NCBI GenBank assembly: GCA_965602635.1
Contig: CBFCZU010000251.1
Span: forward strand, 1-6,220
From: CBFCZU01 sp965602635
Lineage (GTDB): Bacteria; Planctomycetota; Phycisphaerae; SM23-33
Reading direction: 5' to 3'
Length of the DNA stretch: 6,220 bases
Of the stretch, positions 1-4,806 are shown one piece after another. Positions within the stretch are counted from its first letter, which is position 1, and the number at the start of each line of letters is the position of its first letter. The translations under genes and the position numbers were made by a program. The notes beneath the pieces are model-generated. The model had not been told where the DNA came from and ran no database searches. It saw only the letters and a list, made by a program, of their open reading frames with translations.

Positions 1-368
1 AGGTCGGGGGCGTACTGCTTGGGGTGCAGCATGACCAGCGCGAAGCTGCCGTTCGAGTCGAACCCCTCCCCCAGGCGCAAGCTCTGTTTGAGGTAGTCCA
101 CCGCCTTGAAGTCGGGCGGGACCATGGGGCCCATGGCCTGCCTGATGAGGGCCTCCGCCCGCCCGGCCGTGCCCTCGATGCTCCGAACGGCCACGAAGCC
201 CAGGCAGTGATCGGGGATCAGCTTCAGCAGCCGCGGGTCAAACTTCTCCGCCGGCCTGGTGGCGGGCTTGGTGGCGGGTTCTGCCTGCCCCAGCCTGGGG
301 ATCGCCAGCAGGGACGCCGCACAGGCTGAGAGGATCGCGATAACGGACAGACGCGTTGGCTTTGACAT
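1..368 (-). CDS. Exported protein of unknown function, N-terminal part
   Basis: Only the first 122 codons are inside the window; the gene continues past base 1. The ATG at 368-366 is preceded by a strong Shine-Dalgarno stretch, AGGAAAGGGG, on the minus strand at 385-376. The protein opens with a signal peptide: basic K3 and R6, a hydrophobic run at about residues 7-23, and a plausible cleavage site after GQA (residue 29). A lipobox-like LSAC at 13-16 is also present, but the hydrophobic stretch continues beyond the Cys, so ordinary secretion seems more likely. A short repeated Pro/Ala/Thr linker (PATKPATRP) follows, then a soluble start with DPRLLKLIPDHCLGFVAVR. An opening of this kind resembles large planctomycete secreted proteins annotated as DUF3352 or hypothetical, but that family link is a weak impression. 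It is transcribed divergently from asnS. Its reality is well supported; its function is not known. Confidence 0.8.
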   Translation of the reverse strand, partial: MSKPTRLSVIAILSACAASLLAIPRLGQAEPATKPATRPAEKFDPRLLKLIPDHCLGFVAVRSIEGTAGRAEALIRQAMGPMVPPDFKAVDYLKQSLRLGEGFDSNGSFALVMLHPKQYAPD

Positions 369-393
369 GCTCTTGCCCCTTTCCTGGTCTATC

Positions 394-411
394 TCGGTCC
401 CATTCGACCGA
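394..411 (-). other. Small inverted repeat in the 5' leader
   Basis: TCGGTC (394-399) and GACCGA (406-411) form a perfect 6-bp stem with a 6-nt loop. It lies between the predicted start of transcription near 413 and the Shine-Dalgarno of the exported-protein gene. It could be a leader hairpin or an operator half-site pair. It is short, so chance is possible. Confidence 0.3.
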
Positions 412-419
412 ACCGGTTG

Positions 420-448
420 TGTATACGGCCGGATCGGCGGTTTGTCAA
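420..448 (-). promoter_or_regulatory. Sigma70-type promoter for the exported-protein gene
   Basis: Read on the minus strand, TTGACA (448-443) is followed by exactly 17 nt and then TATACA (425-420). The -35 box is a perfect consensus match and the -10 box matches at five of six positions. Transcription would start near 413, giving a leader of about 45 nt that carries the Shine-Dalgarno of the gene starting at 368. In this GC-rich sequence such a pair is unlikely to arise by chance in just the right place. Confidence 0.75.
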
Positions 449-569
449 CTCCACGCTTCAGCGCCTCACGGGGACGTATCCGCCCGGAGGGGAACTTGCG
501 CGGCAAAGTGGGAATCGCAACGCCGGGCCGATTCTGGTAAGGTATCGGGCCGGTTTGGCGGAGGCTGCG

Positions 570-1955
570 ATGGAGAGAACGCTTATAAAGGATGCGCTGA
601 CCGAGGTGCCCGCCGGGGCGGAGCTGACGGTGGCCGGATGGGTCAAGACCGTCCGCGCCTCCAAGGGCGGCTTCAGCTTCATCAACCTGAACGACGGCTC
701 GTGCCTGGCGAACATTCAGGTGATCGCCGACGAGAAGCTTCCCAACTACGCCGAGGAGGTGTCTCGCCTCACGGCCGGGGCGTCGGTGATGGCGACCGGC
801 CGGCTGGTCGAAAGCAAGGGTGCCGGCCAGCGGGTGGAGATGCAGGCGACGGAGGTCCGCGTTCTGGGCCCGGCCGACGCCGAGCGCTACCCCATCCAGC
901 CCAAGCGCCACAGCTTCGAGTTCCTGCGGACCCAGGCGCACCTCCGGCCGAGGACCAACACCTTCGGCGCGGTCGCGCGCGTCCGCAACGCCCTCTGCCA
1001 GGCGATACACGAGTTCTTCCAGTCGCGCGGCTTCCTGTACGTCCACACGCCCATCATCACCGCCAGCGACTGCGAGGGGGCCGGGCAGCTCTTCCGAGTT
1101 ACCACGCTCGAGCCCGGCCAGGAGGAGGCCGACGACTTCTTCGGCCGCCGGACAAACCTGACCGTCTCGGGCCAGCTCGAAGCCGAGACCTACGCCTGCG
1201 CGCTGGGCAGGGTCTATACCTTCGGGCCGACGTTCCGGGCCGAGAACTCCAACACGCCGCGGCACCTGGCGGAGTTCTGGATGGTCGAGCCGGAGGTGGC
1301 CTTTGCCGACCTCGCCGCCAACGCCGACCTGGCGGAGGACTTCGTGAAGTTCGTCTTCGCCGCCGTGCTGGAGCGCTGCCCGGATGACATGGCCTTCCTG
1401 AACGAGCGGATCGACAAGACGCTCATCGAGACGCTCAGCCGCGTGGTCGAGAGCGAATTCGTCCGGCTGACGTACACGGAGGCGGCCGAGATACTCGCCA
1501 AGGCCAAGGGGCAGTGGGAATTCCCGCCCCATTGGGGGGCCGACTTCCAGACCGAGCACGAGCGGTTCCTGACCGAGCAGACATTCAAGAAGCCGGTGAT
1601 CGTCACCGACTTCCCGGCGTCCATCAAGCCGTTCTACATGCGCCTCAACGACGCCTCCGCCGGCGAGGGCGACCGGCAGACCGTCGCGGCCATGGACGTG
1701 CTGCTGCCAAAGATCGGAGAGATAATCGGCGGCTCGCAGCGCGAGGAGCGGTTGGACGTGCTCACCGAGCGGATGAAGGCACAGGGGCAGGATCCGGAGG
1801 CGTACTGGTGGTACCTGGACCTGCGGCGCTACGGCTCGGTCCCCCACGCCGGGTTCGGGCTGGGGCTGGAGCGGACCGTCCAGTTCGCCACCGGCATGGC
1901 GAACATCCGCGACGTGATCCCGTTCCCCCGTACGCCCCGCTCGGCGGAGTTCTGA
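570..1955 (+). CDS. asnS: Asparaginyl-tRNA synthetase (AsnRS)
   Basis: Charges tRNA-Asn with asparagine using ATP in the cytoplasm; a class IIb aminoacyl-tRNA synthetase. The protein is 461 residues, close to the usual 460-470. An OB-fold anticodon-binding domain lies at about residues 15-100 (LTVAGWVKTVRASKGGFSF), and the class II catalytic domain follows from about 125. Motif 1 ends around FLYVHTP (155-161). Motif 2 is at 219-241 with FRAENSNTPRHLAEFWMVE, diagnostic for AsnRS rather than AspRS. Motif 3 is at 427-435 (AGFGLGLER), and the end is the typical IRDVIPFPRTP. The ATG at 570 is chosen because GGAGG lies at 560-564 and the OB-fold starts right after; an in-frame extension back to 417 has no such support. 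It is divergent from the exported-protein gene and is followed 75 nt later by the PHP-domain gene. Its presence shows direct Asn-tRNA charging. Confidence 0.97.
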   Translation: MERTLIKDALTEVPAGAELTVAGWVKTVRASKGGFSFINLNDGSCLANIQVIADEKLPNYAEEVSRLTAGASVMATGRLVESKGAGQRVEMQATEVRVLGPADAERYPIQPKRHSFEFLRTQAHLRPRTNTFGAVARVRNALCQAIHEFFQSRGFLYVHTPIITASDCEGAGQLFRVTTLEPGQEEADDFFGRRTNLTVSGQLEAETYACALGRVYTFGPTFRAENSNTPRHLAEFWMVEPEVAFADLAANADLAEDFVKFVFAAVLERCPDDMAFLNERIDKTLIETLSRVVESEFVRLTYTEAAEILAKAKGQWEFPPHWGADFQTEHERFLTEQTFKKPVIVTDFPASIKPFYMRLNDASAGEGDRQTVAAMDVLLPKIGEIIGGSQREERLDVLTERMKAQGQDPEAYWWYLDLRRYGSVPHAGFGLGLERTVQFATGMANIRDVIPFPRTPRSAEF

Positions 1956-2030
1956 CGGCCGCACTCTTGGAGCCTTGCTCGCTTTGCCGTTTTGGCGACG
2001 CTCGGGGGTGCTGCGAATACTGAGTGGACT

Positions 2031-2645
2031 ATGAGAATTGAACTTCACCTTCACACGAGCCGTTACAGCGCCTGTGCCACGGCCACCGCCTCGCAGCTCA
2101 TGGAGCAGATGGTCCGGATCGGCTACGAGGCCGTGTACATAACCGAGCACGACGCCGTCTGGAGCGACAGGGAGATCGAGCAGGTTCAGCTCGGCTACCC
2201 CGACATCCGCGTCTTCCCGGGCATGGAGCTGAGTATCGGGTCGGAGCTGGTCAAGCACCTCCTGGTGCTGGGGACGAACGATCCGGCCTACCTGGCGCTG
2301 CGTGACGACCCGGCCGGCATACTGACCAAGGCCCGCGACGAGGGGCACCTGACGATCCTGGCCCACCCGTTCCGCTGGGAAGGTGCCGAGGAGATGCTCC
2401 AGGCGGGGCTGCTGCCCGACGCCCTGGAATACCGCACCGGCAACCACAGCCCCAGCGAGGCCAAGGAGGCCGAGGCCGCCAGCGCGACCTACGGCCTGCC
2501 GCTGGTGAACGCCGGCGACGTGCACTCCCCGCGGTTCCTGGACCGCTTCTGGATCGAGACCGACCGCCCGGTGCACCAGGCCGACGACATCCGCCGGGCC
2601 GTCATGAACCGCGCGTACGTCAACCGCTCCGAGAAGGACAAGTAG
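2031..2645 (+). CDS. PHP-domain metal-dependent phosphoesterase
   Basis: A 204-residue protein consisting almost wholly of a PHP (polymerase and histidinol phosphatase) domain. The metal-binding signature is complete as far as can be read: HLHT with H6 and H8, TEHD with H40 and D41, E66 in PGMEL, H76, H112 in LAHPF, H139, and the closing D163 and H165 of GDVHS. Such proteins hydrolyse phosphoester bonds with a di- or trinuclear metal centre; the substrate here cannot be told. The short length fits the stand-alone TrpH-like or YcdX-like class, not DNA polymerase. The ATG at 2031 is chosen because the domain begins at residue 3; a TTG at 1992 would add 13 unconserved residues. The Shine-Dalgarno is weak (GAGTGG at 2022-2027). 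It follows asnS by 75 nt on the same strand and may be read through from it. It is convergent with infA. Confidence 0.88.
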   Translation: MRIELHLHTSRYSACATATASQLMEQMVRIGYEAVYITEHDAVWSDREIEQVQLGYPDIRVFPGMELSIGSELVKHLLVLGTNDPAYLALRDDPAGILTKARDEGHLTILAHPFRWEGAEEMLQAGLLPDALEYRTGNHSPSEAKEAEAASATYGLPLVNAGDVHSPRFLDRFWIETDRPVHQADDIRRAVMNRAYVNRSEKDK

Positions 2646-2686
2646 GCGCGGCGGATGCGCGGTCGAGAATCAGAGGTCGGCCCCCG

Positions 2687-2914
2687 TCACCGCTGGCGGT
2701 AAACGATTCTCCCCTTGGTCAGGTCGTATGGGCTGAGGTGGACGAGGACGCGGTCGCCGGGCAGGATGCGGATGTAGTACTTGCGCATCTTCCCGGAGAT
2801 GTGCCCGATGATCTGGTGGGGCTTGCCGCCCATGTCCAGCTCCAGGCGGAACATGGCGTTGGGAAGCGCCTCCAGGACACGCGCCTCTACCTCTATTGCG
2901 TCGCCTTTTGCCAT
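2687..2914 (-). CDS. infA: Translation initiation factor IF-1
   Basis: IF-1 binds the 30S ribosomal A site during initiation and assists IF-2 and IF-3. The 75-residue product is one S1-type OB-fold with the family hallmarks: MAKGDAIEVEARVLEALPNAMF at the start, HISGKMRKYYIRILPGDRV in the middle and LSPYDLTKGRIVYR at the end. Length is close to the usual 72. The start at 2914 is the canonical MAK start; an AAGG-type Shine-Dalgarno sits about 10 nt upstream (2928-2925), rather weak. The gene stands alone rather than in a ribosomal protein cluster, and has its own promoter about 45 nt upstream. It is convergent with the PHP gene, with only 41 nt between the stop codons and no clear terminator in that gap. 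Confidence 0.97.
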   Translation of the reverse strand: MAKGDAIEVEARVLEALPNAMFRLELDMGGKPHQIIGHISGKMRKYYIRILPGDRVLVHLSPYDLTKGRIVYRQR

Positions 2915-2959
2915 ACGTTACTTGCCTTGCGGAAATGACCCATCCGGGGCAGTTGCGTT

Positions 2960-2988
2960 ACTATAACGCCAGCAGCCGCGGGAGTCAA
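2960..2988 (-). promoter_or_regulatory. Sigma70-type promoter for infA
   Basis: On the minus strand TTGACT (2988-2983) is separated by 17 nt from TATAGT (2965-2960). Each box differs from consensus at one position, and the spacing is optimal. Transcription would begin near 2953, leaving a leader of about 38 nt before the infA start codon. A GC-rich inverted repeat (CCCGCC at 2994-2999, GGCGGG at 3008-3013) lies just upstream of the -35 box. Confidence 0.75.
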
Positions 2989-3021
2989 CGTTCCCCGCCG
3001 GCTTTTTGGCGGGAGGTGGCT

Positions 3022-3057
3022 CGGCTATCCGCGGGCTGCCCCGCGTTGACATAGCCG
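3022..3057. repeat. Nested inverted repeat upstream of infA
   Basis: An outer pair CGGCTAT (3022-3028) and ATAGCCG (3051-3057) encloses an inner pair CGCGGG (3030-3035) and CCCGCG (3040-3045) with a 4-nt CTGC loop. The two stems are separated by 1 nt on the left and 5 nt on the right, so one long bulged hairpin could form. It lies between the infA promoter and the repeat cassette of the transposase. The rest of 2989-3147 contains no gene I can support. Confidence 0.5.
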
Positions 3058-3074
3058 GCGCGCTGGAGGATCAT
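3046..3074 (+). promoter_or_regulatory. Candidate plus-strand promoter toward the transposase
   Basis: A perfect TTGACA at 3046-3051 is followed, after 17 nt, by GATCAT at 3069-3074, which matches the -10 consensus at four of six positions. The -35 box falls in the bulge and right arm of the nested inverted repeat at 3022-3057. Transcripts would run through about 225 nt of repeats before reaching the transposase start at 3307. The -10 box is poor, so this is tentative. Confidence 0.3.
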
Positions 3075-3147
3075 CGCCGAGGGACTATTGTGGTGATGGG
3101 GCTCGCCCCGAGCTGCCTTGACCGGAACGTGCCTCGTGAGGAACAGA

Positions 3148-3299
3148 CCCGAAGGGGCGCCGGAAGTCAGCGGCGAGCGAAGTCCCTGAGGAGGCCTGAG
3201 CGCTATCCCGGCCCGAAGGGCCGCGGGAGAGTAGCCGGGGGCGTCAGCCCCCGGAAACAGGGCCCGCCAAGAAAGCCAAGCCCCGAAGGGGCGCCGGAG
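3148..3299 (+). repeat. Left REP cassette
   Basis: Four palindromic or repeated modules are visible. L1 (3148-3166) contains the 17-nt CCCGAAGGGGCGCCGGA, repeated exactly at 3282-3298. L2a (3209-3223) is CGGCCC-GAA-GGGCCG. L2 (3231-3254) is GTAG followed by a perfect 8-bp stem. L3 (3280-3299) is GCCCC-GAA-GGGGC followed by GCCGGAG. The 46 nt at 3209-3254 match the reverse complement of 3798-3843 at 40 positions. Between L1 and L2a there are 42 nt that have no counterpart on the right side. The GGAG at the end of L3 also serves as the Shine-Dalgarno of the transposase. Confidence 0.8.
3231..3254 (+). repeat. GTAG-hairpin REP, left copy
   Basis: GTAG (3231-3234) is followed directly by CCGGGGGC, a GTCA loop and GCCCCCGG, a perfect 8-bp stem with a 4-nt loop (3235-3254). 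GTAG or GGAG immediately 5' of a hairpin is the signature that RAYT proteins recognise in enterobacterial and pseudomonad REPs. This copy faces toward the transposase gene. Confidence 0.75.
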
Positions 3300-3306
3300 A
3301 CAAGGC

Positions 3307-3747
3307 ATGTCATACACCTGCTTGAACTACCACATCATGTTCTCCACAAAGCAGCGCCGTGGGCTTATCACGCCAGCCGTCCTTCCGCGCCTTTGCGCAT
3401 ATCTGGGGGGCATGATCAAGACTCAGGGCGGCCGGCCCATCGAGATCAACGGGCCCGAAGACCACATCCATATCATCGCATCCCTGAGCCCGAGGATTTC
3501 GATCTCCGACTGCATGAGGGACCTGAAGGCCAACAGCACCAACTGGATTCACGAAACCTTTCGCCAGTTGCGGGCCTTCTACTGGCAGGATGGATACTCG
3601 GCCTTCTCTGTGTCGCCGTCTGCGCTTCAAAACGTGGTGAAGTATGTCAAGAATCAGCAGGAGCATCACAGGAAGGTCTCTTTTGAGGAAGAGTTGAAGC
3701 GGCTCTTGGACAGCCATGGGATTGAGTATGACGAGCGCTATCTGTGA
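3307..3747 (+). CDS. IS200/REP-associated tyrosine (Y1) transposase, RAYT-like
   Basis: A 146-residue single-strand DNA transposase of the Y1 (HUH) family. The HUH metal-binding motif is H53-I-H55 in PEDHIHIIASL, and the catalytic tyrosine is Y113 in VVKYVKNQQEHH. The GYSAFSVSPS block (96-104) and EHHRKVSFEEEL (119-130) are typical of the REP-associated branch. The family cuts and joins single-stranded DNA at hairpin sites through a 5'-phosphotyrosine link. The protein has the usual length and no frameshift or missing catalytic residue, so it may be active. The ATG at 3307 has GGAG at 3296-3299, 7 nt upstream, inside the last repeat module. There is no accessory tnpB. The flanking mirrored palindromes point to a REP/RAYT unit rather than a plain IS200 copy, although the protein alone would fit either name. 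Confidence 0.93.
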   Translation: MSYTCLNYHIMFSTKQRRGLITPAVLPRLCAYLGGMIKTQGGRPIEINGPEDHIHIIASLSPRISISDCMRDLKANSTNWIHETFRQLRAFYWQDGYSAFSVSPSALQNVVKYVKNQQEHHRKVSFEEELKRLLDSHGIEYDERYL

Positions 3748-3755
3748 GAGCGTTT

Positions 3756-3864
3756 TCCGGCGCCCCGTCGGGGCTGGCGCGGACGCCCGGTGCGCCGCCG
3801 GGGGCTGGCGCCCCCGGCTACTTTCCTCCGACCCTTCGGGTCGCTTCCGGCGCCGCTTCGGCCG
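3756..3864 (-). repeat. Right REP cassette, inverted relative to the left one
   Basis: Read on the minus strand, the modules occur in the same order as in the left cassette. R1 is 3864-3844 (CGGCCGAAGCGGCGCCGGAAG reads across it, matching L1). R2a is 3843-3829, CGACCC-GAA-GGGTCG. R2 is 3821-3798, GTAG plus hairpin. R3 is 3774-3756, GCCCC-GAC-GGGGC followed by GCCGGA. In R2a the third pair is A:T (3831/3841) where L2a has G:C (3211/3221). This change keeps the stem intact. The cassette starts 8 nt after the transposase stop and covers most of the gap before the next gene. Confidence 0.8.
3798..3821 (-). repeat. GTAG-hairpin REP, right (inverted) copy
   Basis: On the minus strand GTAG (3821-3818) precedes a perfect 8-bp stem (CCGGGGGC and GCCCCCGG) with loop GCCA, ending at 3798. 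It differs from the left copy by a single base, in the loop (GTCA against GCCA). The two copies point toward each other, with the transposase between them. Confidence 0.75.
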
Positions 3865-3934
3865 AGGTAGTGAAACTGCTGCGAGAAAGGATGGACCGCT
3901 CACAGTCGCCAAAACCAATCGCAAGGAGCCGGAA

Positions 3935-4222
3935 ATGAGACTCACCGTGCGAGTGAACGAGGTAAGGGGCAACTGCCCCGTCTATCAGGTCGGCGACACC
4001 TTCACGCTGGAGGATGGATACCGGCTGGCGTCGGCCAAGCCGGTGTGCATGCATTCGCTGGCGTCGCTGATGCCGCACTACAACGCCCTGCGGGTGTCGC
4101 CGCCGTCGCACTGGGGGCTGGCGGGCAAGGACGACCCCTCGAAGGCGTATTTCCAGTGCCTGGACCCGGCCACCCACACGGGCGGCGGCACGGTGGTCTT
4201 CGAGGTGTCGCGGGAGGACTAG
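3935..4222 (+). CDS. TIGR04076-type small protein of unknown function
   Basis: A 95-residue soluble protein matching from memory the TIGR04076 family. It has MRLTVRVNEVRGNCPVYQVGD at the start, CMHSLASLMPHYNAL in the middle, and AYFQCLDPATHTGGGTVVFEV at the end. Three cysteines, C14, C38 and C75, and H40 sit in the conserved blocks and could bind a metal or act in redox chemistry; no function is established that I know of. There is no signal peptide or membrane segment. The ATG at 3935 has a perfect AAGGAG at 3923-3928. A longer in-frame reading from 3716 runs back through the REP cassette and is not credible. No promoter is clear between the cassette and the gene. It is followed at 4258 by the promoter of the ribH group, so it is probably a separate unit. 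Confidence 0.9.
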   Translation: MRLTVRVNEVRGNCPVYQVGDTFTLEDGYRLASAKPVCMHSLASLMPHYNALRVSPPSHWGLAGKDDPSKAYFQCLDPATHTGGGTVVFEVSRED

Positions 4223-4257
4223 GCGGGCCGTCGCCCCCGGCGCCGCCATTGATCGGC

Positions 4258-4286
4258 TTGCGTGGCCATGGCGGGCGGAATATAGT
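4258..4286 (+). promoter_or_regulatory. Sigma70-type promoter for ribH-nusB-ftsY
   Basis: TTGCGT (4258-4263), 17 nt, then TATAGT (4281-4286). The -35 box matches consensus at three positions; the -10 box matches at five and is identical to that of infA. Predicted transcription start is near 4293, giving a leader of about 28 nt that contains AAAGGAG (4305-4311). That leader is too short for an FMN riboswitch, and no riboswitch-like fold is seen. Confidence 0.6.
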
Positions 4287-4320
4287 AGGGGCCGTTCGCC
4301 GGACAAAGGAGCGCGATAAA

Positions 4321-4806
4321 ATGAGCGTGAAGAAATACGAGGGCAAGCTGGTTGCCCCGCCCAAGGCGACGTTCGCGGTGGTCGTCAGCCGGTTCAACGA
4401 GTTCGTCACCAGCAAGCTGCTGGCAGGCGCGCTGGACGCCTTCACCCGCCACGGCGTGGACGAGGGCAACATCGAGGTGGTCTGGTCGCCGGGCAGCTTC
4501 GAGATGCCCTTGCTGGCGCAGCGGCTGGCGGCCTCGGGCAAGTACGCCGCGGTGGTCTGTCTGGGGGCGGTCATCCGTGGCGGAACCCAGCACCACCAGT
4601 ACATCGCCTCGGAGGTGGCCAAGGGCGTCGCGGCGGCGTCGCTCAACACGGGCGTGCCGTGCATCTTCGGCGTGCTCACCTGCGACACCATCGAGCAGGC
4701 CATCGAGCGGGCGGGCACCAAGAGCGGCAACAAGGGCGCGGACGCCGCCGTGGCCGCCATCGAGATGGCCAACCTCCTGGCCCAACTCCCGCCGGGGGGC
4801 AGTTGA
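4321..4806 (+). CDS. ribH: 6,7-dimethyl-8-ribityllumazine synthase
   Basis: Catalyses the next-to-last step of riboflavin synthesis: condensation of 5-amino-6-ribitylamino-uracil with 3,4-dihydroxy-2-butanone 4-phosphate. The enzyme normally assembles as pentamers or icosahedral shells in the cytoplasm. The product is 161 residues, normal for the family. Visible signatures are the substrate-ring-stacking region SRFN (23-26), PGSFEMP (57-63), GAVIRGGT (82-89) with the catalytic His at H91, GVLT and IEQAIERAG (117-132), and GNKGADAA (137-143). The start at 4321 has AAAGGAG 9 nt upstream. The stop overlaps the presumed nusB start by 4 nt, so the two are translationally coupled. The ribH-nusB pairing is common in bacteria. 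No other riboflavin genes are in the window. Confidence 0.97.
   Translation: MSVKKYEGKLVAPPKATFAVVVSRFNEFVTSKLLAGALDAFTRHGVDEGNIEVVWSPGSFEMPLLAQRLAASGKYAAVVCLGAVIRGGTQHHQYIASEVAKGVAAASLNTGVPCIFGVLTCDTIEQAIERAGTKSGNKGADAAVAAIEMANLLAQLPPGGS

Larger units (their letters stand above)
3148..3864 (+). mobile_element. REP-associated transposase unit (REPtron-like)
   Basis: A single-domain HUH/Y1 transposase gene sits between two mirrored palindrome cassettes (3148-3299 and 3756-3864). From the outside inward each cassette carries four modules. The first is a CCGAAGsGGCGCCGGAAG block. The second is a 6-bp stem with a GAA loop. The third is a GTAG tetranucleotide followed by a perfect 8-bp stem. The fourth is a GCCCC-3 nt-GGGGC stem followed by GCCGGA. 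This arrangement of REP and inverted REP around a tyrosine transposase is the known layout of RAYT/REP units. Classic IS200 elements have different left and right end hairpins instead. I saw no target-site duplication, as expected for HUH enzymes, so the outer limits are approximate. The unit occupies the gap between infA and the TIGR04076-type gene. Confidence 0.7.

Noticed and set aside
321..330. Lipoprotein lipobox (LSAC) in the exported protein
   Set aside because: The hydrophobic segment continues after Cys16, and a normal signal peptidase I site (GQA) follows at residues 27-29, so lipidation is less likely, though not excluded.
535..543. Possible asnS promoter (TG-G-TAAGGT)
   Set aside because: The extended -10-like element has no acceptable -35 box 16-18 nt upstream. 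asnS must have a promoter in 426-560, but I cannot place it with confidence.
356..1387. Plus-strand 343-codon open frame over the start of asnS
   Set aside because: Out of frame with the unmistakable AsnRS and rich in Arg/Gly; a shadow.
2646..2686. Bidirectional terminator between the PHP gene and infA
   Set aside because: Only very short stems and no T-run can be found in the 41 nt.
3148..3299. CRISPR array
   Set aside because: The repeats are palindromic modules of different types with irregular spacing, mirrored across a transposase. There are no regular spacers.
3006..3686. Plus-strand 226-codon open frame covering the left repeat cassette
   Set aside because: It crosses the palindromes and then overlaps the transposase in another frame. 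The sequence is low-complexity and not protein-like.
3310..3972. Minus-strand 220-codon open frame opposite the transposase
   Set aside because: It lies antisense to a clearly conserved transposase and through the palindromes. The translation is Arg/Pro/Ala-rich with no recognisable motif, as expected of a shadow frame in GC-rich DNA.
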